Shown here piece by piece: positions 1-5,018 of a stretch of 6,062 bases of DNA (position 1 is the first letter of the stretch; each line of letters opens with the position of its first letter). The position numbers were made by a program, and so were the translations under genes. Below the pieces are notes generated by a model, which was not told the origin of the DNA, ran no database searches, and saw only the letters and a list, made by a program, of their open reading frames with translations. The DNA lies in contig JAEYZS010000259.1 in NCBI GenBank assembly GCA_023427925.1, forward strand, positions 1 to 6,062. The letters run 5' to 3'. The stretch comes from Pseudomonadota bacterium (lineage in GTDB: Bacteria; Bdellovibrionota; Bdellovibrionia; Bdellovibrionales; JAEYZS01).

Positions 1-20
1 CCAATAATTGATGCTTTCAT
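1..20 (-). CDS. 5' end of a divergent gene, product unknown (partial)
   Basis: On the minus strand an ATG at 20-18 opens a frame reading MKASIIG before the window edge cuts it. The sequence just upstream on that strand is GAGGA (plus-strand 27-31), six bases before the ATG, which is a good Shine-Dalgarno match at normal spacing. A start of the form MKxxIIG is common in Rossmann-fold NAD- or FAD-binding proteins, but six codons cannot establish a family, so no function is assigned. The call rests on the start codon, the ribosome binding site and the AT-rich gap separating it from the rightward thiolase gene. It could be a chance ATG. Confidence 0.5.
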
Positions 21-43
21 ATGCAGTCCTCATCTCAATTTAG

Positions 44-72
44 AGAATAGATATTTTTAGTTTTAAGATCAA
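44..72 (-). promoter_or_regulatory. possible promoter for the divergent leftward gene
   Basis: Read on the minus strand, TTGATC (plus 67-72) and TATTCT (plus 44-49) are separated by 17 bases. Each matches four of six positions of the sigma-70 consensus. Transcription would start shortly before the GAGGA ribosome binding site of the leftward gene. A better isolated -35 match, TTGACA (minus strand, plus 87-92), lies further out but has no convincing -10 at the right spacing. This is a weak prediction in AT-rich DNA. Confidence 0.25.
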
Positions 73-85
73 ATGATAAGTGGAC

Positions 86-114
86 TTGTCAAAGACGTTT
101 TGAATTGTCATTAT
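86..114 (+). promoter_or_regulatory. probable sigma-70-type promoter of the thiolase-esterase unit
   Basis: TTGTCA at 86-91 matches the -35 consensus at five of six positions. It is followed after 17 bases by CATTAT at 109-114, which matches the -10 consensus at four of six. Transcription would begin near 120, giving a leader of about 30 bases. The ribosome binding site AGGA at 139-142 lies seven bases before the thiolase ATG. A second TTGTCA at 105-110 repeats the -35 hexamer 19 bases downstream and overlaps the start of the -10. Confidence 0.45.
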
Positions 115-149
115 CTTAAGACAGGCCCTAAATCAAAAAGGATAATAAT

Positions 150-1346
150 ATGACAAAATCTTTAAGAAAAGTTGCAATTCTCGGTGGTAAAAGAACTCCT
201 TTTGTTCGTTCGATGGGGTCTTACAAAAGAACAACAAATCAGGAAATGTTAACGGAGGTTTTGAATCACCTCGTAAAAGACTATAAACTTGAGGGCAAAA
301 AGCTTGGTGAAGTGGCAGCAGGTGCCCTCATCACCAATTCAGCTGACTGGAACCTCACTCGCGAATGTATCTTGGGCACAAAACTCCATCCCCACACACC
401 AGGCTATAATGTTCAAAGAGCCTGTGGAACGAGCTTAGATACTTCCCTTCAAATCGCACTAAAGATTGCAACAGGACAGATCGATGTGGGCATCGCAGGA
501 GGTTCTGATACGAATAGTGATGTCCCTGTTACCTTTGCACGCTCCTTTGCATGGAAAATGGTAGATTTGCGAACAGCAAAATCATTTTTCGAAAAATTGA
601 AAATTATTTTCAGTCTTAGATGGAAGGATTTAAAACCCCATTTCCCTTCAGCCGGAGAGAAGCGCACAAAGCTCTCTATGGGTGAGCACTGTGAACTGAT
701 GGTCAAAGAATGGAAAATCTCTCGACAGGCTCAGGATGAATTGGCCTTTGTCAGTCATCAAAATGCTGCGAAGGCTTATAAGGACGGTTTTTTTGACGAT
801 ATGGTTATTGCCTTTAAAGGCCTAAAGAGAGATGGGATCTTACGTGAAGACACGACACTTGAGAAACTCTCAAAACTTAGACCTGCCTTTGATAAATCTC
901 CAGCCGGAACTCTAACTGCGGGTAATAGTACGCCGCTTACGGATGGTGCTGCGGCAGTTCTCATGTCCTCTGAAGAGTGGGCAAGAGAAAATGGTCACGA
1001 GATATTGGCTTATTTTGTGGATGCTCAAGTTGCAGCGTTGGATTTTGTTAATGGTGAAGGGCTTCTAATGGCTCCGACTGTCGCGGTTGGTGAGCTTTTA
1101 AAACGTAATAACCTTAAGCTTCAGGATTTTGACTACTATGAAATTCACGAAGCCTTTGCAGGGCAAGTTCTCTGTACCCTAAAGGCTTGGGAAGATCCTG
1201 CGTACTGCAAAAAATATTTAGGACTTGATCAACCATTGGGTTCTATTGATCGAACAAAAATGAACGTGAGAGGTGGAAGTGTAGCATTAGGACATCCATT
1301 TGCCGCAACAGGAGCTCGAATTCTTGCATCTGCAGCAAAGATATAA
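150..1346 (+). CDS. fadI: FadI-type acetyl-CoA acyltransferase (thiolase), truncated by an in-frame stop
   Basis: Thiolases cleave 3-ketoacyl-CoA with CoA, the last step of fatty-acid beta-oxidation, or run in reverse to condense acetyl-CoA. The visible reading frame has 398 codons. It shows the N-terminal KRTPF motif (14-18), the nucleophile Cys92 in ACGTS, STPLTDGAAA (260-269), HEAFA (333-337) and GHPFAATGAR (381-390). HEAFA and the long insert around 140-170 point to the FadI / mitochondrial trifunctional beta subfamily, not the AtoB/PhaA type. TAA at 1344-1346 ends the frame before the second catalytic cysteine, which lies in the same frame downstream at codon 412. Without the stop the protein would have 425 residues, close to E. 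coli FadI. The ATG is supported by AGGA seven bases upstream. As it stands the product should lack thiolase activity, unless the stop is read through or is a sequencing error. No FadJ partner lies in the window. Confidence 0.88.
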   Translation: MTKSLRKVAILGGKRTPFVRSMGSYKRTTNQEMLTEVLNHLVKDYKLEGKKLGEVAAGALITNSADWNLTRECILGTKLHPHTPGYNVQRACGTSLDTSLQIALKIATGQIDVGIAGGSDTNSDVPVTFARSFAWKMVDLRTAKSFFEKLKIIFSLRWKDLKPHFPSAGEKRTKLSMGEHCELMVKEWKISRQAQDELAFVSHQNAAKAYKDGFFDDMVIAFKGLKRDGILREDTTLEKLSKLRPAFDKSPAGTLTAGNSTPLTDGAAAVLMSSEEWARENGHEILAYFVDAQVAALDFVNGEGLLMAPTVAVGELLKRNNLKLQDFDYYEIHEAFAGQVLCTLKAWEDPAYCKKYLGLDQPLGSIDRTKMNVRGGSVALGHPFAATGARILASAAKI

Positions 1347-1427
1347 AAAGAAAAAGGCAGCGGCCGTGCCCTTATTTCTGTTTGTACTGCGGGTGGTATG
1401 GGAGTAGTGGCCATTGTCGAAAAGTGA
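1347..1427 (+). pseudogene. fadI: separated C-terminal segment of the thiolase, same frame as the upstream part
   Basis: Directly after the TAA the same frame continues for 26 codons and then a TGA. It encodes KEKGSGRAL followed by CTAGGMG and AIVEK at the end. This is the canonical thiolase C-terminus: the cysteine in C-x-x-G-G-x-G (codon 412) is the general acid/base that activates CoA. Against E. coli FadI, as I recall it, the stop falls on a conserved leucine, so a single TTA-to-TAA change explains it with no shift of frame. No start codon with a ribosome binding site precedes this segment, so it is unlikely to be made as a separate peptide. Its last 14 bases overlap the esterase start. 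Confidence 0.8.
1400..1404 (+). promoter_or_regulatory. ribosome binding site supporting the TTG start of the esterase
   Basis: GGGAG lies nine bases before the TTG at 1414-1416, inside the thiolase C-terminal codons. No ATG occurs in the esterase frame before the conserved LLLHGF strand, so this site decides the start. Ribosomes translating the full thiolase would pass over it, which suggests translational coupling. Confidence 0.5.
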
Positions 1428-2073
1428 GTGCACCAAAAAAACAACGTCGGATTCTTTTGAATTAGAATTTGATTATTACATAAAGGAGCCCCAAGGGGCT
1501 GCTGAAAGAGTCTTTTTGTTACTTCATGGTTTTTCCCAAAGAGGAGAGCGTTTGCTAAAGAAACTCTCAGGTGTGATTCCTTCAAATGCGGTCGCAATTT
1601 CTCCGAATGCTCCTTTTCCGGCTCCATTTAAAGTCGACAATGGATACCTTGAGGCCTATGCTTGGTACTTTTACCTGGCAAAAGAGAATCGATTTGTGAT
1701 CCCACCGGGGCCGGCAGTTAAAGCACTCAAAAACTTAATTCAAAAGTTGGGTCTTGAGAAATTACCCGTGACCATTATAGGTTTTTCCCAGGGAGGGTAT
1801 TTGGCTCCTGTTGTCGCAAAAGAGTTGCCTGTGGACTTTATTATTTCTGTTTCTGCCGACTACCTTCCAAAATACTACAGTAAAGATAGCAAGTTTAAAC
1901 TCCACGCTATCCACGGCGCAAAAGATGAAGTTACTCCTTTAGAAACTTCTAAAAAGAATTTAGAGACTTTAAAGAGAGATTTTGGAATTGATGCAGACTT
2001 TCACGAACTTCCTAACACTCGTCACGAAGTCGATGATGAGGCCGTCAGAGTTATCGCACAGATTTTAAAGTAG
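1414..2073 (+). CDS. alpha/beta-hydrolase, phospholipase/carboxylesterase family
   Basis: This is a 219-residue serine hydrolase of the phospholipase/carboxylesterase (Abhydrolase_2) family, whose members hydrolyse short-chain carboxyl esters, lysophospholipids or protein thioesters. The order is typical: LLLHGF (35-40) for the first strand and oxyanion region, SPNAPFPAP (63-71), the nucleophile elbow GFSQGG with Ser125, the acid Asp171 in GAKDEVTP, and His204 in TRHEVDDE. The length fits the family. No signal peptide is visible, so it is probably cytoplasmic. The start is TTG with GGGAG nine bases upstream, and it overlaps the original thiolase reading frame by 14 bases, which implies one operon and a possible link to acyl-CoA or acyl-ester turnover. 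The substrate cannot be predicted. The fold and triad are clear; the start is less certain. Confidence 0.88.
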   Translation: MSKSECTKKTTSDSFELEFDYYIKEPQGAAERVFLLLHGFSQRGERLLKKLSGVIPSNAVAISPNAPFPAPFKVDNGYLEAYAWYFYLAKENRFVIPPGPAVKALKNLIQKLGLEKLPVTIIGFSQGGYLAPVVAKELPVDFIISVSADYLPKYYSKDSKFKLHAIHGAKDEVTPLETSKKNLETLKRDFGIDADFHELPNTRHEVDDEAVRVIAQILK

Positions 2074-2118
2074 TTTTTGTTTGCCTAACATATATAAGAA
2101 GAATAGACCTAATACACC

Positions 2119-2655
2119 ATGAAAATCATATTATTAGTTCTATTGTTATTTTCTGTAAGAACTTTTGCCATAGGCCAAATAGAAGGGCTTGATATTATTT
2201 CTCAAACTCATCAGACAGTTAACTTCTTGAAGCCAAAAGACGGCATTCAAGGAACGGTCTTAATCTTTTTGTCTCCTTTATGTCCTTGCTCTGACTCGCA
2301 TACGGAAACCATCAAAAATCTTGTTTCTAAATATAAAGATTTTCGATTTGTCGGAGTTTTCTCAGGTGATGAGACAGGCGAGTTTCGTGAATACTTCAAA
2401 ATGAAAGACTTTAATATTCCAATTTTTAAAGATAATAAATATGCCTTTGCAGATGAGCTGGGAGCTTTAGCTACGCCACATGCTTTTGTTATCAATAACA
2501 AAGGAGATGTTATTTATAAAGGTGGAGTGACATCGAGTAGTAAGGCCACAAAAAATTCTGAGCAATGGTTGGCAAGTGCTTTAGATCAAGCGCGAGCTAA
2601 AAAACAAATCAGTCCTTCAGAAACGCGAGTTCTGGGGTGTCCGATTCGAGATTAG
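2119..2655 (+). CDS. exported thioredoxin-fold redoxin with a CPC motif
   Basis: The 178-residue protein opens with MK, a hydrophobic run and a plausible signal-peptidase site after TFA (residue 17), so it should act in the periplasm. The mature part looks like a redoxin/TlpA-like thioredoxin fold: strand VLIFLSP, then LCPCSDSH (54-61), a central FVGVFSGD strand (77-84), the cis-proline region ATPHAFVIN (118-126) and GDVIYKGG (129-136). The active site is C55-P-C57, not CxxC, and His61 is close by. A third cysteine (Cys174) sits in a C-terminal GCPI tail and could act as resolving cysteine or metal ligand. The ATG has only a poor Shine-Dalgarno (AGAAG far upstream), and no clear promoter or terminator is seen in the 45-base gap after the esterase. 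The next gene follows eight bases after the stop. The fold is fairly sure; reductase, peroxidase or metallochaperone roles cannot be separated. Confidence 0.78.
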   Translation: MKIILLVLLLFSVRTFAIGQIEGLDIISQTHQTVNFLKPKDGIQGTVLIFLSPLCPCSDSHTETIKNLVSKYKDFRFVGVFSGDETGEFREYFKMKDFNIPIFKDNKYAFADELGALATPHAFVINNKGDVIYKGGVTSSSKATKNSEQWLASALDQARAKKQISPSETRVLGCPIRD

Positions 2656-2660
2656 GAGGA
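2654..2660 (+). promoter_or_regulatory. strong ribosome binding site that sets the lipoprotein start at 2664
   Basis: AGGAGGA is a near-perfect Shine-Dalgarno and overlaps the redoxin stop codon. It is close to the ATG at 2664 (three to four bases), and it rules out the upstream in-frame GTG at 2637. A GTG at 2661 is too close to be used. ATG codons at 2676 and 2682 are alternatives with longer spacing but would shorten the signal peptide. Confidence 0.6.
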
Positions 2661-2663
2661 GTG

Positions 2664-3086
2664 ATGAAAGGCTTTATGCTGATGTCAGCATTGATGTTTA
2701 GTTCTTTAGTTGCGTGTGCAAATCCAGACTATGTTTCAAATGTGAAGAAAGAAAACATTACGGAAGGGTGCACGGTCCGATTTAATAAACTAGAAACTTG
2801 CGGGCTAATCGAATGGATCAATGCTCCTGCAAAAAAGCAAGACTCTAATTTTATGTTCGTTCTAGATGGGGCATTAGAAAAATTTTCCCATGCCACACTT
2901 GAAGTCGAGCTTTGGATGCCGTCCATGGGACATGGAAGTGCGCCAACAGTTGTTCGCAAAATCAACGCTTCGACATTTGATGTGTCCAATGTGCATTTTA
3001 TAATGGGTGGAGATTGGGAAATTCGTTTTACTCTCAAAGAGGGAGCGCTCGTTTTAGATGAAGCGATCTTTTCAATCGATATCTAG
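2664..3086 (+). CDS. YtkA/FixH-like envelope lipoprotein
   Basis: From the ATG the product has 140 residues. It begins with a short signal peptide that ends in the lipobox LVAC, so Cys18 should be lipidated and the protein anchored in a membrane facing the periplasm. The body is a small beta-sandwich-like domain resembling the YtkA/FixH-type family: ELWMPSMGHGS (82-92) followed by the VHFIMGGDWEIRF strand (110-122). In such proteins the MPxMxHG stretch and the later M-x-x-x-W strand are the recognisable signature. Met and His in MPSMGHG could be metal ligands, but that is inference. Cys36 and Cys46 could form a disulfide, a possible target for the upstream redoxin. The gene lies between the redoxin (8-base gap) and the barrel gene (no gap), so one operon is likely. 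Confidence 0.75.
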   Translation: MKGFMLMSALMFSSLVACANPDYVSNVKKENITEGCTVRFNKLETCGLIEWINAPAKKQDSNFMFVLDGALEKFSHATLEVELWMPSMGHGSAPTVVRKINASTFDVSNVHFIMGGDWEIRFTLKEGALVLDEAIFSIDI

Positions 3087-3971
3087 ATGATTTTTTGGAT
3101 ATTAAGCCTTTACATGACCTCATCTCTTCACGCGGCAAGTTGTTGCGGTGGAGGGGCGAGTACAACCTCGCTCATTACCAACAATGATAAATCTCAATTT
3201 ACGACTTCCTTACTCTATTCCTCAGTACAAGCAACGGCAAGGACTGATGGAAAATGGCAAAAATTTGAAGGCGAGAAAATCAAAGAAATTTTAACTCTTG
3301 AAGGGGTATCCATTCTATCTGACCGTACTCAGATCGGAGTGAGCGCTCCATTTCAGAGGAATTCATATGAATTCGGTTCAGAGCGTGTTGATGGATCGGG
3401 AATCGGTGATGTGAAGGTCAGTTTTGGTTACGAAGCTATACCTGAATGGACTTTCTCACGATATCGTCCTAAAGTTTATGTCTACACTCAATTGCAATTA
3501 CCTACCGGACGCTCCATTTACGATACACAAAGTCTTGAAGCAGTAGACTCCACCGGGATGGGGTTGTGGGGCATGGGTATCGGATCGATTGCCTTAAAAA
3601 GCATCAAAAAATGGGACTTTCTTGGAAGTTTGTTTATTCAAAAGCTTTTGGATCGGGACTTTAATGGAACCCACATTAAGCCGGGTGAAGTTTATCAAGC
3701 AAGTTTAGGTGCTGGTTTCAATCTGAAGGATTGGAGAATCGGCACTCAAGTGATGGCATATTTGCAGGACTCGGGGGAGACATCAGGTTCAGTTTCTTCG
3801 AAAATTCCCATCGAGCGATATGTGTCTTCGACTCTTCTAGCAAGTTATATGGTGAGGGATGATCTTTCTGTAACGGCGAGTTATTCTGATCAAACTCTTG
3901 TCGGAAAACCCATCAATACTCAGTTAACCCGAGGTGTTTTCTTAAGTCTGCAAAAACGCTGGGAAAGATAG
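3087..3971 (+). CDS. outer-membrane beta-barrel protein with an N-terminal CCGGG motif
   Basis: The 294-residue protein has a short hydrophobic export signal (about residues 1-17, unusually without Lys or Arg near the N-terminus). The mature chain then starts with SCCGGG (18-23). The remainder consists of alternating amphipathic strands typical of outer-membrane barrels, with GSGIGDVKVSFGY (103-115), QLQLPTG (135-141) and a tGmGlwgmGiG stretch (156-166). These resemble the MetA-type 'transporter' family (Phenol_MetA_deg). The C-terminus ends in an aromatic strand, SLQKRWER. The ATG follows the lipoprotein TAG with no gap (TAGATG) and has no Shine-Dalgarno of its own, so translation probably depends on reinitiation. 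A second ATG at codon 10 is possible. AASC is a poor lipobox, so lipidation of Cys19 is possible but unlikely. Transported substrate unknown. Confidence 0.75.
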   Translation: MIFWILSLYMTSSLHAASCCGGGASTTSLITNNDKSQFTTSLLYSSVQATARTDGKWQKFEGEKIKEILTLEGVSILSDRTQIGVSAPFQRNSYEFGSERVDGSGIGDVKVSFGYEAIPEWTFSRYRPKVYVYTQLQLPTGRSIYDTQSLEAVDSTGMGLWGMGIGSIALKSIKKWDFLGSLFIQKLLDRDFNGTHIKPGEVYQASLGAGFNLKDWRIGTQVMAYLQDSGETSGSVSSKIPIERYVSSTLLASYMVRDDLSVTASYSDQTLVGKPINTQLTRGVFLSLQKRWER

Positions 3972-3999
3972 TTGATTTCCTCTCTATTTTCGTCATAAA
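3972..3999 (+). promoter_or_regulatory. possible promoter of the aldolase-lysS unit
   Basis: TTGATT (3972-3977) and CATAAA (3994-3999) lie 16 bases apart; each matches four of six consensus positions. The site is in the 93-base gap, the longest before a complete gene apart from the left-edge region, at the point where gene function changes from envelope to central metabolism. The predicted leader would carry the small hairpin at 4015-4030. Confidence 0.35.
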
Positions 4000-4014
4000 T
4001 TCTCATGATACATC

Positions 4015-4030
4015 AGCTGCTCTGGCAGCT
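4015..4030 (+). other. small hairpin in the aldolase leader
   Basis: AGCTGC and GCAGCT form a perfect 6-bp stem around the loop TCTG. It is followed by AAAAATT, not a T run, on the plus strand, and the minus strand also lacks a T tract after it. It is therefore not a classical intrinsic terminator in either direction. It could be an mRNA-stabilising or regulatory leader element, or a weak transcription end for the envelope cassette. Confidence 0.35.
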
Positions 4031-4064
4031 AAAAATTCAATTATAGTCTTTCATTGGAGAAGTT

Positions 4065-5018
4065 ATGGCGAAGGAAATCTACGCAAACCAAGCGGTCAAT
4101 AGTGAAAAAGTAAAAACGATTCTAAGCTGGTATGGAGCTGATAACCCGGGTGTCTTATCAAACCTTTCAAAAATTTTAAATCATGGTAGAATCGGTGGGA
4201 CTGGTAAATTGGTTATCTTGCCAGTGGATCAAGGATTTGAACACGGACCGGCTAGAAGTTTTGCCAAAAACTCATCGGGCTACAATCCCCACTATCATTT
4301 TGAATTGGCCATCGAATCAGGTTGTAACGCTTACGCTGCTCCACTTGGATTCATTGAGGCAGGGGCAAGAGAATATGCAGGCGAAGTTCCTACGATTTTA
4401 AAAGTTAATAACTCAGATGTTCTATTTGATGTGAAGTCTCCGATTTCAGCATTAACGTCTTCTGTAGATGACGCTTTGAGATTGGGATGCGCAGGGATTG
4501 GATTTACAATTTATCCAGGTAGTGGCGAAAGAAAACAAATGTACGAAGAGATCGCTAGAATTGCGAACGAAGCAAAAAAAGCGGGTCTCGTCGTTGTTAT
4601 TTGGTCTTATCCAAGAGGTCCAAACGTTTCAAAGGCTGGCGAGACAGGTATAGATGTTGTTGCGTATGCAGCTCAAATTGCAGCGCAACTTGGAGCCCAC
4701 ATCGTAAAAGTAAAACCTCCAACTGGCCATATTGAGCAAGCTGAAGCTAAAAAAGTTTTTGAAGAATTCAAAATCCCAATTTCAACTCAAGCAGAACAAG
4801 TCCAACACGTGGTTCAAAGTTGTTTTGATGGAAGACGAATCATTATCTTTAGCGGTGGAGCCGCAAAGGGCACCGACGCTGTCCTTGAAGAAGTAAGACA
4901 AATTGCAAAAGGTGGCGGATTTGGTTCAATTATGGGTAGAAATGCTTTCCAAAGACCAAAGGCCGAAGCGATTAAATTGATTAACGATGTTCAAGATATT
5001 TTTGTAGGTACCAAATAA
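4065..5018 (+). CDS. fbaB: class I fructose-bisphosphate aldolase, DhnA/FbaB type
   Basis: The 317-residue enzyme reversibly splits fructose-1,6-bisphosphate into dihydroxyacetone phosphate and glyceraldehyde-3-phosphate in glycolysis and gluconeogenesis, through a lysine Schiff base in the cytoplasm. It belongs to the archaeal-type/DhnA family: VDQGFEHGP (54-62) with the conserved Asp55, GFTIYPGSGER (146-156), IWSYPRGP (179-186) carrying the family's Trp and Tyr, and HIVKVKPPTG (212-221), where Lys215 is the likely Schiff-base residue. SGG (263-265) and GRN (291-293) contact phosphate in relatives. The length is normal. GGAG five bases before the ATG supports the start. The stop overlaps the lysS ATG by one base, so the two are co-transcribed. 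A related family member acting on another aldol substrate cannot be excluded, but all visible motifs fit FbaB. Confidence 0.92.
   Translation: MAKEIYANQAVNSEKVKTILSWYGADNPGVLSNLSKILNHGRIGGTGKLVILPVDQGFEHGPARSFAKNSSGYNPHYHFELAIESGCNAYAAPLGFIEAGAREYAGEVPTILKVNNSDVLFDVKSPISALTSSVDDALRLGCAGIGFTIYPGSGERKQMYEEIARIANEAKKAGLVVVIWSYPRGPNVSKAGETGIDVVAYAAQIAAQLGAHIVKVKPPTGHIEQAEAKKVFEEFKIPISTQAEQVQHVVQSCFDGRRIIIFSGGAAKGTDAVLEEVRQIAKGGGFGSIMGRNAFQRPKAEAIKLINDVQDIFVGTK

Noticed and set aside
1344..1346. Recoded stop (selenocysteine or pyrrolysine)
   Set aside because: The codon is TAA, not TGA or TAG, and thiolases have leucine here, not a catalytic residue.
1338..1360. Frameshift or programmed slippage at the A-rich run as the cause of the thiolase break
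   Set aside because: The sequence after the TAA is in the same frame as before it, and the A-runs come after the stop, so slippage there cannot bypass it. A substitution is the simplest reading.
1487..1500. AGCCCC-AA-GGGGCT inverted repeat as a terminator or riboregulator
   Set aside because: It lies inside the esterase coding sequence with no T tract, and the residues EPQGA it encodes are ordinary. Probably chance.
1229..1627. Leftward open frame across the thiolase/esterase junction
   Set aside because: It runs antisense to two well-recognised genes, and its product shows no recognisable motif or ribosome binding site. The same applies to leftward frames at 449-706, 776-964, 2247-2501 and 2729-3037.
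2074..2118. Promoter in the gap before the redoxin (TATATA-like sequence near 2091)
   Set aside because: No acceptable -35 hexamer lies at 16-18 bases from any of the AT-rich -10 candidates, so the cassette may be transcribed from upstream or from a non-sigma-70 promoter.
2637..2663. Upstream GTG start for the YtkA-like lipoprotein
   Set aside because: It would add nine polar or charged residues before the signal peptide and overlap the redoxin end. The AGGAGGA at 2654-2660 points to the ATG at 2664 instead.
4183..4401. Second rightward frame inside the aldolase
   Set aside because: It is an out-of-frame shadow of a strongly conserved aldolase region and has no family resemblance.
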